A stretch of 34,757 nt of DNA from a bacterium (GCA_030433295.1 JAUIMJ010000008.1:1-34757), one strand, 5' to 3'; positions 1 to 9,311 are shown, counted from the stretch's first letter. Made by a program: numbers and translations. The notes: generated by a model not told the origin, from the letters alone.

Positions 1-216
1 TCCACGCCCGCCGACCACAACATAGCTAATGAGGGAGGCAGAATACAGCGCAGTGGAAACCTTCGTCTTCGGGGAAGACTGAACAAGGAAGAGAACGAAG
101 AAGAAAAGGGAGTCAAGAACGCCGAACACAAGACGCGAATGGGCTGAGGCGCAAAACTGCACACAAAGCGAGAAGAATTGGGGAATCGCTGCGACCGTCG
201 ATAGAGACAGGCCGGA

Positions 217-378
217 CTAGCGCTTACGACCCTTGAAAGGAATGCTAACAGCAAGCTTAGCTCGTCCCTTGGAGCGACGACGCTTGAGCACCTTTCGGCC
301 ATTCTTTGTGGCCATACGGGCACGGAAACCGTGGGTTCTGAGCCGACTGATGTTACTTGGTTGGTATGTTCTTTTCAT
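217..378 (-). CDS. rpmH: 50S ribosomal protein L34
   Basis: Reverse-strand translation is [53 protein letters not shown] (53 aa), a canonical L34; missing from ORF track because <60 aa. Confidence 0.97.
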   Translation of the reverse strand: MKRTYQPSNISRLRTHGFRARMATKNGRKVLKRRRSKGRAKLAVSIPFKGRKR

Positions 379-661
379 AGCGGAAGGCTTTTCCCATTAA
401 AAAAAGCCAGTGTCAAGAAGGCTTAGCAATCTTATCCCCAGAAAATCACGCAAAGCGGCTAAGATACCTTAATTCTTGAGTAATATCCTAGCCAGCTAAA
501 AGCTGCTTGAAGCAAGGATTTCGCTGTCCTTCTAATAGACGCCCATAAATATGACAGAGCAACTGGCTATGCCCTGCGTTTCGGTCTATCATCGCCGCCT
601 TAATGTGCCTGTTTTGTTTGTTTTACGGCTTGCTCTCGTCTAAGTTCAGGTCGGCCTGACA

Positions 662-703
662 GGAATTTCTTCAAAGGGATTTCTCCAAAGGGATTTCTGA
701 CAG
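662..703. repeat. Three tandem 14-bp units (GGAATTTCTTCAAA / GGGATTTCTCCAAA / GGGATTTCTGACAG)
   Basis: Read directly; flanked by direct repeats CTGACAGG at 656-663 and 697-704. Confidence 0.8.
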
Positions 704-944
704 GGGGAATTGCCGTGCGCTTGCCTTTCCATAACATTATGGGACGGCAAAACCAGGACGACCTGCAATCGCATAAGCGCGACATTTAAAACCTTTTTTT
801 GACCTCAATTCGCTTAAATGCTAACGAAGGCGACTCTTAATTAGCGTATTTAGCGACACGGCATGAAACATTTGCCGGAACGCGGAAACTCCCGAAGGCA
901 GGGGAGTCCAATACACGCGGATAAACGGGACACTCGGATAACGC

Positions 945-2228
945 ATGTCAAAAGTTGATAACTACCGCCTCACCCTTGGTGACAAAGAAGTCATCCCTAT
1001 TCTGCAGGGCGGAATGGGCGTGGACATCTCCACAACGGAGCTTGCCCTCAAGATCGCTGAGCTGGGCGGTATTGGCCATATTTCCGATGCCATGTCCCCG
1101 TATCTGTCCGATCGCAAATTCAAAACGCGACTCCAGAGCGACAAACAAAAGTTCTTCAAGGAGTTTGCAAACTCACTCGATAAGTCCACGGTCAAATGGG
1201 AATACGATAATACCTACGAGGGTACGCTCAACCACATCCGCGATACCATGGAGAAAAAGTCCGGTCCCGGGCTGGTGTTTGTTAACACCATGGAAAAACT
1301 CCAGATGGGGAACCCAAAGGTTACCCTCAAAGCGCGACTGGATGCGCAGCTTGACGGTGGCATCGACGGCATCACGCTTTCAGCCGGCCTGCATAAGGGC
1401 TCTTTTTCCCTCATTGAAGACCATCCTCGATTTCGCGACGCACAGCTGGGCATCATTGTATCCTCAGCTCGTGCCCTGAAGATATTTCTGCGGGGCGCTA
1501 ATCGCGTCAACAGAAAGCCGGACTATGTGATTGTCGAAGGACCACTTGCTGGCGGTCACCTCGGCTTCGGCATTGATGACTGGCAGAAATACGACCTGAA
1601 AGTGATTACTCAGGAAGTAATACAGTTTCTCAAGGATCAGGACCTCGACATCCCGGTCATCCCGGCTGGAGGTGTTTTTACGGGAACTGATGCTGCGGAC
1701 TACCTCGCGGCTGGTGCTGGCGGGGTGCAGGTTGCCACCCGATTCACCATCGCTCAGGAGTGCGGCTACCCGGATCACGTAAAGCAGATTCTGCTCAACT
1801 CCGAGGAAGAGGATATCGAGATCAATCTCTCCTCCCCTACGGGCTATCCGATGCGCATGCTCAAATCCAGCCCTTCGCTCAGTTCGAATATTCGCCCGAA
1901 CTGCGAAGCTCTTGGATACCTGCTCGATCAGGACGGCGGCTGCGCCTATCACCAGGCCTGGGATGAGTCACCAGTAGGTGCCGATGGCAAGAAAGAGGCG
2001 GTAAGCAGCAAGATGTGTATCTGCTACCACTTCATGAAGTACTCCTGCTACACCTGCGGACATAATGCATACCGTCTAAAAGAAACGACGGTAAAGCGCG
2101 ACAATGGGCTGTATTACATCCCCACTGCTGAGGACATCTTTAACGACTACCGATACAGCAGTGATCACTCCATTTATCTGCCCAAAGTAAGCGATGAAGA
2201 TGCGGCACTTGATGCCGCCAGCGCATAA
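945..2228 (+). CDS. Nitronate monooxygenase / 2-nitropropane dioxygenase-like flavoprotein
   Basis: TIM-barrel NMO motifs (PILQGGMGVDIS, AELGGIGHIS, VEGPLAGGHLGF, IPVIPAGGVFTG, GAGGVQVATRF) and Cys-rich C-terminus ending GHNAYRL typical of the FabK/NMO-like family. Confidence 0.85.
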   Translation: MSKVDNYRLTLGDKEVIPILQGGMGVDISTTELALKIAELGGIGHISDAMSPYLSDRKFKTRLQSDKQKFFKEFANSLDKSTVKWEYDNTYEGTLNHIRDTMEKKSGPGLVFVNTMEKLQMGNPKVTLKARLDAQLDGGIDGITLSAGLHKGSFSLIEDHPRFRDAQLGIIVSSARALKIFLRGANRVNRKPDYVIVEGPLAGGHLGFGIDDWQKYDLKVITQEVIQFLKDQDLDIPVIPAGGVFTGTDAADYLAAGAGGVQVATRFTIAQECGYPDHVKQILLNSEEEDIEINLSSPTGYPMRMLKSSPSLSSNIRPNCEALGYLLDQDGGCAYHQAWDESPVGADGKKEAVSSKMCICYHFMKYSCYTCGHNAYRLKETTVKRDNGLYYIPTAEDIFNDYRYSSDHSIYLPKVSDEDAALDAASA

Positions 2229-2408
2229 GTCGAGCACAAAACCTCCACCAGCCTTCACGCCTGGAACAGATCGCCCCTTTCACTGAAAGTCGGCGGGTAA
2301 ATCCTTACGCCCTGCATCAGCATCAAAAAGCAAACGAATCTCTACGCCCCCTGAGATGGGCCTGGTATCAGGGCTACGCTCTGTAGAAAAAACCCATATG
2401 GCATTTAT

Positions 2409-3050
2409 ATGGCAAATATAATTAATGTTGCCCGTATTACTCTGTTTACCCTGTTCAGCGTCCTGGCACTCTGTTCCCTCTTGTCCTGCGAAAATGCCCG
2501 GAAAGCCAGATTTCGCCTTTCAACAGACGCGGTGATTCTTGCCTTTGGTGATAGCCTCACCGTGGGCAAAGGAGTCAGCCCAGAGAACAGCTACCCCGAA
2601 GTGCTCGAGGACCTCATTGGAAGAAGGGTCATTCGATCAGGCGTTTCCGGTGAGGTCTCAAAAACGGGCTTGAAGCGCTTAAAAAGCGTACTCGGAGAAG
2701 AAGAGGCGGATCTTTTAATCCTGTGCCATGGCGGTAACGATATTCTACGCCGCCGCTCCGAAGCGCAAACCAAAGAGAATCTGCGCAAGATGATACTGCT
2801 CGCAAAGGAGCGTGGCATTCCGGTTCTTCTCCTCGGAGTCCCCGGATTCTCCCTTTCCCTCGGCAGTGATCCCCTAGCCCTCTACGACGAGCTGGCTGAA
2901 GAGTTCGATCTGCTCTACGAAAAAGATGCCCTACCGAAACTGCTTCGCGATCGCACCTACAAATCTGACACGGTTCACCTCAATGAGAAGGGCTACCGCA
3001 GGCTGGCTGAAGAAATTGCCGAGGTCTTGCGAGAATCGGGTTCGATCTGA
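2409..3050 (+). CDS. SGNH/GDSL-family hydrolase (arylesterase/TesA-like), probable lipoprotein
   Basis: FGDSLT (block I), CHGGND (block III), DTVHLNEKGY (block V); N-terminal hydrophobic signal ending LLSC. Confidence 0.85.
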   Translation: MANIINVARITLFTLFSVLALCSLLSCENARKARFRLSTDAVILAFGDSLTVGKGVSPENSYPEVLEDLIGRRVIRSGVSGEVSKTGLKRLKSVLGEEEADLLILCHGGNDILRRRSEAQTKENLRKMILLAKERGIPVLLLGVPGFSLSLGSDPLALYDELAEEFDLLYEKDALPKLLRDRTYKSDTVHLNEKGYRRLAEEIAEVLRESGSI

Positions 3051-3254
3051 GCTTTTTTTGGTCGGCGATGCAGGCCGAAGACCCTTCGTTACAAAAAAAA
3101 GACATTCTAAAATCGCAAAAATGCCGTCTTACACTATAGAGCGAGCGGACATGCCCTCACTAAGTTCCAGATTTTATTCGACTTACTGAAGAATAGAGTA
3201 GGGAAACTAGAATGAACGTTCGGTCTAAGTATTTGATTTCATTAGGTTTTGTTA

Positions 3255-3283
3255 TTGCGAGAGTCTTTCGCCACTGCTATGAT
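3255..3283 (+). promoter_or_regulatory. Candidate sigma70-type promoter TTGCGA-N17-TATGAT
   Basis: -35-like TTGCGA at 3255-3260, 17-bp spacer, -10-like TATGAT at 3278-3283; predicted start near 3290, where an AGTGGATG...CATCCACT hairpin begins. Confidence 0.45.
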
Positions 3284-3289
3284 CAATAC

Positions 3290-3366
3290 AGTGGATGAAA
3301 GGAAACAGAAGGCTTAAACACTTTCTGCATCCACTCAAAAGACTTTCAAACGACTTTTGGTTTTTC
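3290..3366 (+). ncRNA. Candidate small RNA: 5' hairpin plus terminator-like hairpin
   Basis: AGTGGATG (3290-3297)/CATCCACT (3328-3335), inner CAGAA/TTCTG, then CAAAAG (3336-3341)/CTTTTG (3354-3359) followed by GTTTTTC; no convincing ORF. Confidence 0.35.
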
Positions 3367-3525
3367 TTAGGTTTTAGCGGAAAAGGGCTTATAGCTCTTC
3401 TCCCGTGAGAAAATCGACAGATTTTTTCATTGGAAGAGAGACTGAGGAAACTGTTTTTTTCTCTTTTTTTCGCGTTTTAGGTTTACTTGGTTTTGTTATC
3501 GGTTTTTTAGCTCGGTGCTAATGTT

Positions 3526-3592
3526 GAGGCGGAGTCCAAATTGATTGGACCCCTTCAAATGATTCGGTTCGAATCGATTTGGACTTCGCCTC
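3526..3592 (+). ncRNA. Long stem-loop, 21-bp stem with 25-nt loop
   Basis: GAGGCGGAGTCCAAATTGATT (3526-3546) pairs with AATCGATTTGGACTTCGCCTC (3572-3592); only two non-Watson-Crick positions, both G-U in a + strand transcript. Confidence 0.4.
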
Positions 3593-3888
3593 CGTTGCCC
3601 AAAGAGCCTACTTAGGATTATTACCTTGGCCTCTTCCCATTTTCTCATTTTTCTTTCGCTTAGCTTAATCCTCACCCTGGTAGCTAAGCGCTCTTCGCAG
3701 AGAGCAAAGGCTCTCGCAAAATCCCGAAAATAGAATCCTAAGAACCATAAAGCGTTCTTCCGCGTGCTCGCTCATTGAGAGCAGCGCTTCTGAACGTTTG
3801 CATACCTGCCGACCGGCACAACGGTATCCAGAACACGATCAAAGCATACCGCCTGGTATCTGCGCGATTATCACCTAAATCAAGGGAA

Positions 3889-3909
3889 GCGGGGCGCGAT
3901 ACGCCCCGC
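3889..3909. terminator. GC-rich hairpin GCGGGGCG-CGATA-CGCCCCGC
   Basis: Perfect 8-bp stem, 5-nt loop, 3' of the minus-strand 3968-5866 CDS; no good U-tract. Confidence 0.5.
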
Positions 3910-3967
3910 ACACCAATCGGTATGCAGACAAGCTGCCTTACAGGTCGCGGGTCGGTATCCGGGCTGA

Positions 3968-5866
3968 CTAATCACCGCTGGGTGTGACAATCGCGTCTCC
4001 GGCGAAACCAAAGGTTCTAAACCTCGTCGAGGGATCGCGCTGGATATAGAACTGATTGAGTGCTCCCTGGGTAGCTCTGTAGACACCCAGCTCACCTACC
4101 GCTTTACCGCTGTAGTAGCCCACAAACTTCCGGTCACTCGCCAGGCCAAAGACTTTCACCTCGGAGCTTGCATCAGCAAAGCGAATGTAAGTCGCCGAGA
4201 GATTACTCTGGGGACGACTGACGAGAAGATCAGCCCTTCCGTCACCGTCCATATCGGCGGGTGCGAGAATCTCATCTCCGCTGAGGCCCCAGGGCACGAC
4301 CTCAACAAGGCTTCCACTGAGATTTCGCACATACCAGGTAATAGCGCCGCCCTGATTCCGGGCAACAATAAGCTCATCCACACCGTCACCGTCCCAATCC
4401 GCAGCAAAGGGTCGGTCACCAGCCAGGCCCCATTGGAAGGTCCCCGGGCTGATACCGTCAAAGGGGGTGAGATACCAGAACAAGAAGCCTCCCAAATTTC
4501 GAACCACCGCAAGGTCCTCGCTGCGATCCGCGTCGAAGTATCCGGTCAGAGGAAGATCCCCGGATAGCCCCCACTGTCGCTGCATCGCCTGACCCTCAGG
4601 GCTGCGGTAGTACCAGTAGAGGCCGCCAAACCAGTCGCGAACTACACCCGGCGAGTAGCGTCCGTCGCCATTGAAATCTCCCGGCATGGGGACATCGGGA
4701 CCACTGAGTCCGAACTGCAGCGGTAAGGGGCTGTTTGAAACCTCATCGGAGATATACCAGTCAAGACCACCAAAGGCGGAGCGAACCACGACCTCATTAG
4801 ATATTCTGTCCCCAGAATAGTCCCCTGGAATCGCACGCTGACATATGTCGGGAATTTGATTGCCGTCTTTGTCGGGGAAGGGGGCGTTGGCGTTGTTTAG
4901 GTAGACGGTGGAGCCGGTAATGAAGACGCGAGGCAGGGTCCCCGTTCGTGCCACAAGAATATCCAAGTACGAGTCGTTATTGCGGTCTGGGAAGGCAATT
5001 TGAAAAATAGATCTTCCGTCGGTAACCCGGAATGATTCCGAAAGTACCTCCGTACGAGAATTCTCGTCTAACCGGTTATCGTCACGCCCAGCAAACAGAT
5101 AGCCGGTTACCGAGGCTGTCGTGCCGCCTCCCCTCTCGCCGCGCGAAGTCTTACGGACCAATAGTAGGTCGTTTATTCCATCAGCATTGAAATCTCTGGA
5201 TAGCCCGAAGTGTTCGACTTCGAGCAAATCACCCTGACTACCTATCGCTGGGAGCGAATACACTCCCTTTGACACAGCACCGGACGCGGTGCTTGCGACG
5301 AACAACTCAAAGCTCTCCGCGCTACGCATCTCAATTCTGTCTGCAAAGTCATCGGGGCTAAACCGAAGAACTTCGTCATCCAGCCTTTTAAGATTGTTTG
5401 GAGCCTCAATACGGGTAACGGCCACATTTCCTAAGTCAACCGGGGACGCGAGCATCCCTGCTCCGTTGTTCCGCAGAACGATCCCCCCCTCTCTTGGTCC
5501 GGACTCAACAAAATCAACAAATCCATTCAAATTAGCCCGTGCTGGAAACGGACCCCAGGCCGCAGCGCTAATTGAGTCCAAATAATCACGAACAATGTAG
5601 CTGCCATCGCGCTGCTGAATCGCGATCTTAAACTCCGGCATCATGAAAGTCGCGGTGAGCCTAAGAATGTTCGACACATCATCAACTAGTCCATCGCCAT
5701 TTATGTCCAGAATATAGCTGGGATAAACTGATTCATGCGCCGTAAACGCAAAAGACGTCGTCTGAATATCCACCGCATCATCAACCCCATTGCCATTGCA
5801 GTCCTCTGCTACGGCAGTCGATATCGAGAAAATTAGAAGGAGGGATAATCCGAGGATGCTTTTCAT
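3968..5866 (-). CDS. Secreted FG-GAP/VCBS-like repeat protein with N-terminal dockerin/EF-hand-like Ca motifs
   Basis: Signal peptide MKSILGLSLLLIFSISTAVAE; DCNGNGVDD and DINGDGLVDD; C-terminal ~46-aa repeats with DWDGDG...VVR..GG..WY...WGLSGD. Start trimmed from the track ORF (5932) to the Met before the signal peptide. Confidence 0.85.
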   Translation of the reverse strand: MKSILGLSLLLIFSISTAVAEDCNGNGVDDAVDIQTTSFAFTAHESVYPSYILDINGDGLVDDVSNILRLTATFMMPEFKIAIQQRDGSYIVRDYLDSISAAAWGPFPARANLNGFVDFVESGPREGGIVLRNNGAGMLASPVDLGNVAVTRIEAPNNLKRLDDEVLRFSPDDFADRIEMRSAESFELFVASTASGAVSKGVYSLPAIGSQGDLLEVEHFGLSRDFNADGINDLLLVRKTSRGERGGGTTASVTGYLFAGRDDNRLDENSRTEVLSESFRVTDGRSIFQIAFPDRNNDSYLDILVARTGTLPRVFITGSTVYLNNANAPFPDKDGNQIPDICQRAIPGDYSGDRISNEVVVRSAFGGLDWYISDEVSNSPLPLQFGLSGPDVPMPGDFNGDGRYSPGVVRDWFGGLYWYYRSPEGQAMQRQWGLSGDLPLTGYFDADRSEDLAVVRNLGGFLFWYLTPFDGISPGTFQWGLAGDRPFAADWDGDGVDELIVARNQGGAITWYVRNLSGSLVEVVPWGLSGDEILAPADMDGDGRADLLVSRPQSNLSATYIRFADASSEVKVFGLASDRKFVGYYSGKAVGELGVYRATQGALNQFYIQRDPSTRFRTFGFAGDAIVTPSGD

Positions 5867-6096
5867 GAGATGACAGCCAGGCTCTTTGCTTGCGGATCCA
5901 TATTCTACAGACTCATGGTCGATTTTTAGCATTATTTCGACTCATTTTCACGCCAGCAGCAAATACGAGGGGTTTCAGCCACGTAGCCCAGCTATCCTGC
6001 TTTTCCCGAAAAGAGGGCCAGCCCCTGTGCTGGGCATCACTAATCCATGCTAGCCTTGGAGAAAGGAATCAACCGCAGCAGCCTGAAGCCCATATC

Positions 6097-6903
6097 ATGC
6101 ACCATTGTCACGGATACGCGCCCTTCTTTCTCTTTCGACTTATTCCGGCATATCTCCTCCTGCTGATAAGCCTTGGCGGCCCGGCCACTGCCCAGGAGAC
6201 ACGACGCGTCATCTTTCGAAAAACGCCCTACACCGTTTTCATCGCTGACCTCAGAAAAAGCAGGCTGCAAATGCACTGGAAGGATGAAAAGGGACGGCGT
6301 TTTTCCTCCCTGAAACGCCTGCAAACGCAGGCGGAAGGAAAGGCTCAAAAGCTGCTGTTTGCAACAAACGCCGGAATCTTTGATACCGACAGACGACCTC
6401 TCGGTCTGCATATCGAAGGCGGAAGGACGATTGTCCCCCTCAACAGAAAGAGCGGTGCGGGAAACTTCTTCCTCAAGCCCAATGGGGTGTTTTTACTATC
6501 TGAAGAGGGAGCATCCATTCGCAAAACAGAGGACTACACGGCAGCGCCATCGATCCGCAGCGCAACACAGTCGGGTCCTCTGCTGCTTCTCGACGGAACA
6601 ATTCATCCGGCATTCAACAAGGGCTCAGAAAACAGGCTTCTGCGCAGTGGTGTAGGGCTTATAAGCCCTGATAAACTCGTGTTTGCTATTGCCGAGGAGC
6701 CGGTCAACTTCTTTGACTTCGCGCAGATGTTTCAGAAAAAATTCGCCTGCAAGGATGCGCTCTATCTCGACGGAGTCATCTCACGCTTTTTCATAGCGGG
6801 AGATCAGAAACACACCGGAGCCGGCTATGAGAAATTTGCAGCTTTAATCGGGGTATACGCCAGGGAGAAAAAGAGCCCGGCAATGAAGGCCGCTGATAGT
6901 TAG
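6097..6903 (+). CDS. Phosphodiester glycosidase-like (NAGPA/DUF2233-type) secreted protein
   Basis: Signal peptide then FATNAGIFDTDRRPLGLHIEGG, SGPLLLLDGTIHPAF, LYLDGVISRFF motifs; start trimmed to MHHCHGY from track start 5890. Confidence 0.7.
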   Translation: MHHCHGYAPFFLFRLIPAYLLLLISLGGPATAQETRRVIFRKTPYTVFIADLRKSRLQMHWKDEKGRRFSSLKRLQTQAEGKAQKLLFATNAGIFDTDRRPLGLHIEGGRTIVPLNRKSGAGNFFLKPNGVFLLSEEGASIRKTEDYTAAPSIRSATQSGPLLLLDGTIHPAFNKGSENRLLRSGVGLISPDKLVFAIAEEPVNFFDFAQMFQKKFACKDALYLDGVISRFFIAGDQKHTGAGYEKFAALIGVYAREKKSPAMKAADS

Positions 6904-7148
6904 AGCATCGCAAATGCGTATCCGAAGACTGCTCTGCTGCTTCGCTCTTAGGTCGTACTTTTACCAGGAGGAATTCGGTAAAACCGTATCGTAACCTCAG
7001 TCACGAAACCCCTCCTGGCGTGTGCCATGCGATTATGTCGCAGTGCATTTGTTTAGAGTTTTCGGCACGCGTGTTCGCGTATCGTCAGCGTGCGGAAATG
7101 CTCATCGCTGGCACGTACATTGTGCTTGAACGGGGCTTGCGGAAGGCG

Positions 7149-7445
7149 TCACTCGCTGCCTTCTTCGGTACCTGCTTCTTCGCTGCCGGCACCTTCTTCG
7201 CTCACTGCCGCTTCTTCGCCGCCGGTTTCCGTGCTTTCGGACGCGGCTTCTTCACTGCTCGACTCCGTGGTCTCGGAGGCGGCTTCTTCGCTGCCGGACT
7301 CTTCGCCTTCGACGGTTTCGACTTCGCCGGCACCGATCTCGCTTGTGTCGATTCGCTCTTCTCCGTCGCCAGCGGGCTTGCAGCCGGGCATGACACAGAG
7401 AGCCAGAGCGAATGCAAACAGGGTTGCCATGGACAAACGCTTCAT
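7149..7445 (-). CDS. Small Glu/Ser/Ala-rich putative lipoprotein
   Basis: MKRLSMATLFAFALALCVMPGCKP signal with lipobox-like Cys, then low-complexity acidic tail (SEEAASE repeats). Confidence 0.6.
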   Translation of the reverse strand: MKRLSMATLFAFALALCVMPGCKPAGDGEERIDTSEIGAGEVETVEGEESGSEEAASETTESSSEEAASESTETGGEEAAVSEEGAGSEEAGTEEGSE

Positions 7446-7746
7446 CAGAAACTCCTTCACAGGGGGGTTGTGAGATTCACCTGAAAAAAAACCAGGGCGC
7501 GGGTACACGCCTATTTCCAAGCTCCTCTCGGTTCAAAAAGAACAAACACCGCTGTTAATTTCGCACCAAGAGTAGGTCAACGACTTCCCAAAGAGGGCAG
7601 GACGCTAATAAATTTCCCTAGATTAAGCAAATTCCGAGGGCCATGAGGCAATATTTCAGGCGGGACCCCCATAAATATAATACACACTGTGACCTGAACT
7701 CCTACTGCCCCCGCGAGCGAGAGCGGTCATAATTAAGGTTCCTGCT

Positions 7747-8214
7747 ATGTATTCAATAGCTTCCCGCTGCCTTTTGAGCCTGTTGCTGTTCTCCGGGTGT
7801 GCGCAGAACGTCAGAACGCTGGCCGCCTCGCCAGTTACTGCTTCTGAAGAGACTTTCCTCGAAGATCTCTATTTCACCTGTGACTTCTGGGTTAGCGAAC
7901 CTCGAAAGGACTTCCTCGTCGAATGGCATCACGACCAGGACATCACAACCGACGTCTGCAAAGAATTGGTCAGCGAATACAAGGACGAGCGTTTTCGTGC
8001 GACCGCCACCCTGGGCTGCAACAGAGCAAATCCCTGGCAGCGACATCTACATCTCCTAATCCACGACAAGAGAAACAAAGGCTATGCGGCCACCACACAC
8101 AACTTTCGGGTGTTTGATCGAGATAAAGACTGGCCACATCTCAATATGGAGCGCGAACGAGGGATACAGCTCTCCCTGGCTTGCGATATTCTGCGAAAGA
8201 AGAAAGGCCACTGA
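7747..8214 (+). CDS. Hypothetical lipoprotein
   Basis: MYSIASRCLLSLLLFSGCAQ lipobox; 155 aa, no family recognised. Confidence 0.55.
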   Translation: MYSIASRCLLSLLLFSGCAQNVRTLAASPVTASEETFLEDLYFTCDFWVSEPRKDFLVEWHHDQDITTDVCKELVSEYKDERFRATATLGCNRANPWQRHLHLLIHDKRNKGYAATTHNFRVFDRDKDWPHLNMERERGIQLSLACDILRKKKGH

Positions 8215-8263
8215 GCAACACCAATAGCGGAAGCCGAAAAGTAAGCAGCTTCTGGGTAAAAAA

Positions 8264-8293
8264 GTCACTCGGTAGCTCTGCTATCCGAGTGAC
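8264..8293 (-). terminator. Intrinsic terminator for the 8348-8806 gene
   Basis: GTCACTCGGTAGC-tct-GCTA(t)CCGAGTGAC stem; on the minus strand followed by TTTTTTACCC. Confidence 0.8.
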
Positions 8294-8347
8294 ACACAAT
8301 CGGTAATTCTCGGGGGAAAAAGCCATCGATAAAATATCGAGCCCGAA

Positions 8348-8806
8348 TCACCGAACGACCTCAAAGGCTCCTCCCGCCGTAAATATCCCCCGCAGCAGTC
8401 CATGATCAATGAAACATGACTCTTGGTACCGGACCACAATCAGATAGTCTCCGAAGACTCCTTCTGCGCCTTCGAAATCAACTTCGTTACCATCAGAGTC
8501 GATGAGGGCTACTTCACATCCTCCCTCCGAAACCAGCACGCGACCGGGAGACTCCTCGTCTGCCCGGACGAAATAATCATCTCGGTAATGAAGGACTAAC
8601 ACATCGCGACCGGTTCTTAGTTCGAGTCGTATATCTTCGACTACATCCGGCGAGAGAATATATTTGCCGGCAAAAACAATACTCTCACCATCAAGCTCCA
8701 CAGCCCGCTCTTCGCCTGTCATCCACAGTCTTCCATACAAACTTCCGCGCATGTAACTCACCGATTCGAAACCACGAAACTGGCACAGGGCCAAATGCAG
8801 TCGCAT
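8348..8806 (-). CDS. Hypothetical protein
   Basis: 152-aa ORF followed by a U-tract terminator in the same orientation; no family recognised. Confidence 0.5.
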   Translation of the reverse strand: MRLHLALCQFRGFESVSYMRGSLYGRLWMTGEERAVELDGESIVFAGKYILSPDVVEDIRLELRTGRDVLVLHYRDDYFVRADEESPGRVLVSEGGCEVALIDSDGNEVDFEGAEGVFGDYLIVVRYQESCFIDHGLLRGIFTAGGAFEVVR

Positions 8807-9311
8807 ACCGCACTCGGCTCCACATCGTTGACTCAGGCCAACGGTCCTGAGTTAACGATAGGAAGCATAAGCGCGATACGCATAACCCTGAGAAAACCCT
8901 CTCCAGAAGCTGCTTCCCTGAGCCAAAACAGCAAAACATGGACCAGAGAAGCGGCTTAAGAATCCTCTACTCACACCGTATGGGGAGAAAATCCCTTAAC
9001 AGAACACCACAATACCAAATGATACTGGCAATACCGCGCAGTATGCTAGCTCTTGAGCGAACGACCCAATGTTCTAACTCTATAGCCAGGAGCTCAAAAA
9101 CATAAGATGGAAAAGTACTTAAACGGCACGCGATTCGAGCATTGTATGCCACATGCAACTGAGAACGCGCACAAGCTTCCACAAATACCAATCGGTTTGT
9201 CCCAAGAAAAACTTTGCTCAATCGATTTTGTAGGCCAATATAGTCAACACCTTATGGATTCTCCCCATCGCCGGTAAAGAGCGGAATGGAATAGTTAAGA
9301 AAAAGATACGT

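Noticed and set aside
1-216. rnpA immediately 3' of rpmH
   Set aside because: None of the minus-strand frames gives RnpA-like basic sequence; the longest open frame is hydrophobic and truncated by the window edge.
1941-2120. Cys-rich C-terminus of the NMO-like protein as a novel zinc finger
   Set aside because: The ...C..C..GHNAYR ending resembles the known C-terminal region of FabK/NMO-like proteins.
3560-3590. tRNA T-arm-like GGTTCGAATC
   Set aside because: No acceptor stem, anticodon arm or CCA context; it belongs to the long stem-loop.
7020-7484. 154-aa + strand ORF rich in FFAAG repeats
   Set aside because: Antisense reading of the low-complexity Glu/Ser/Ala lipoprotein gene, which has a proper signal peptide on the minus strand.
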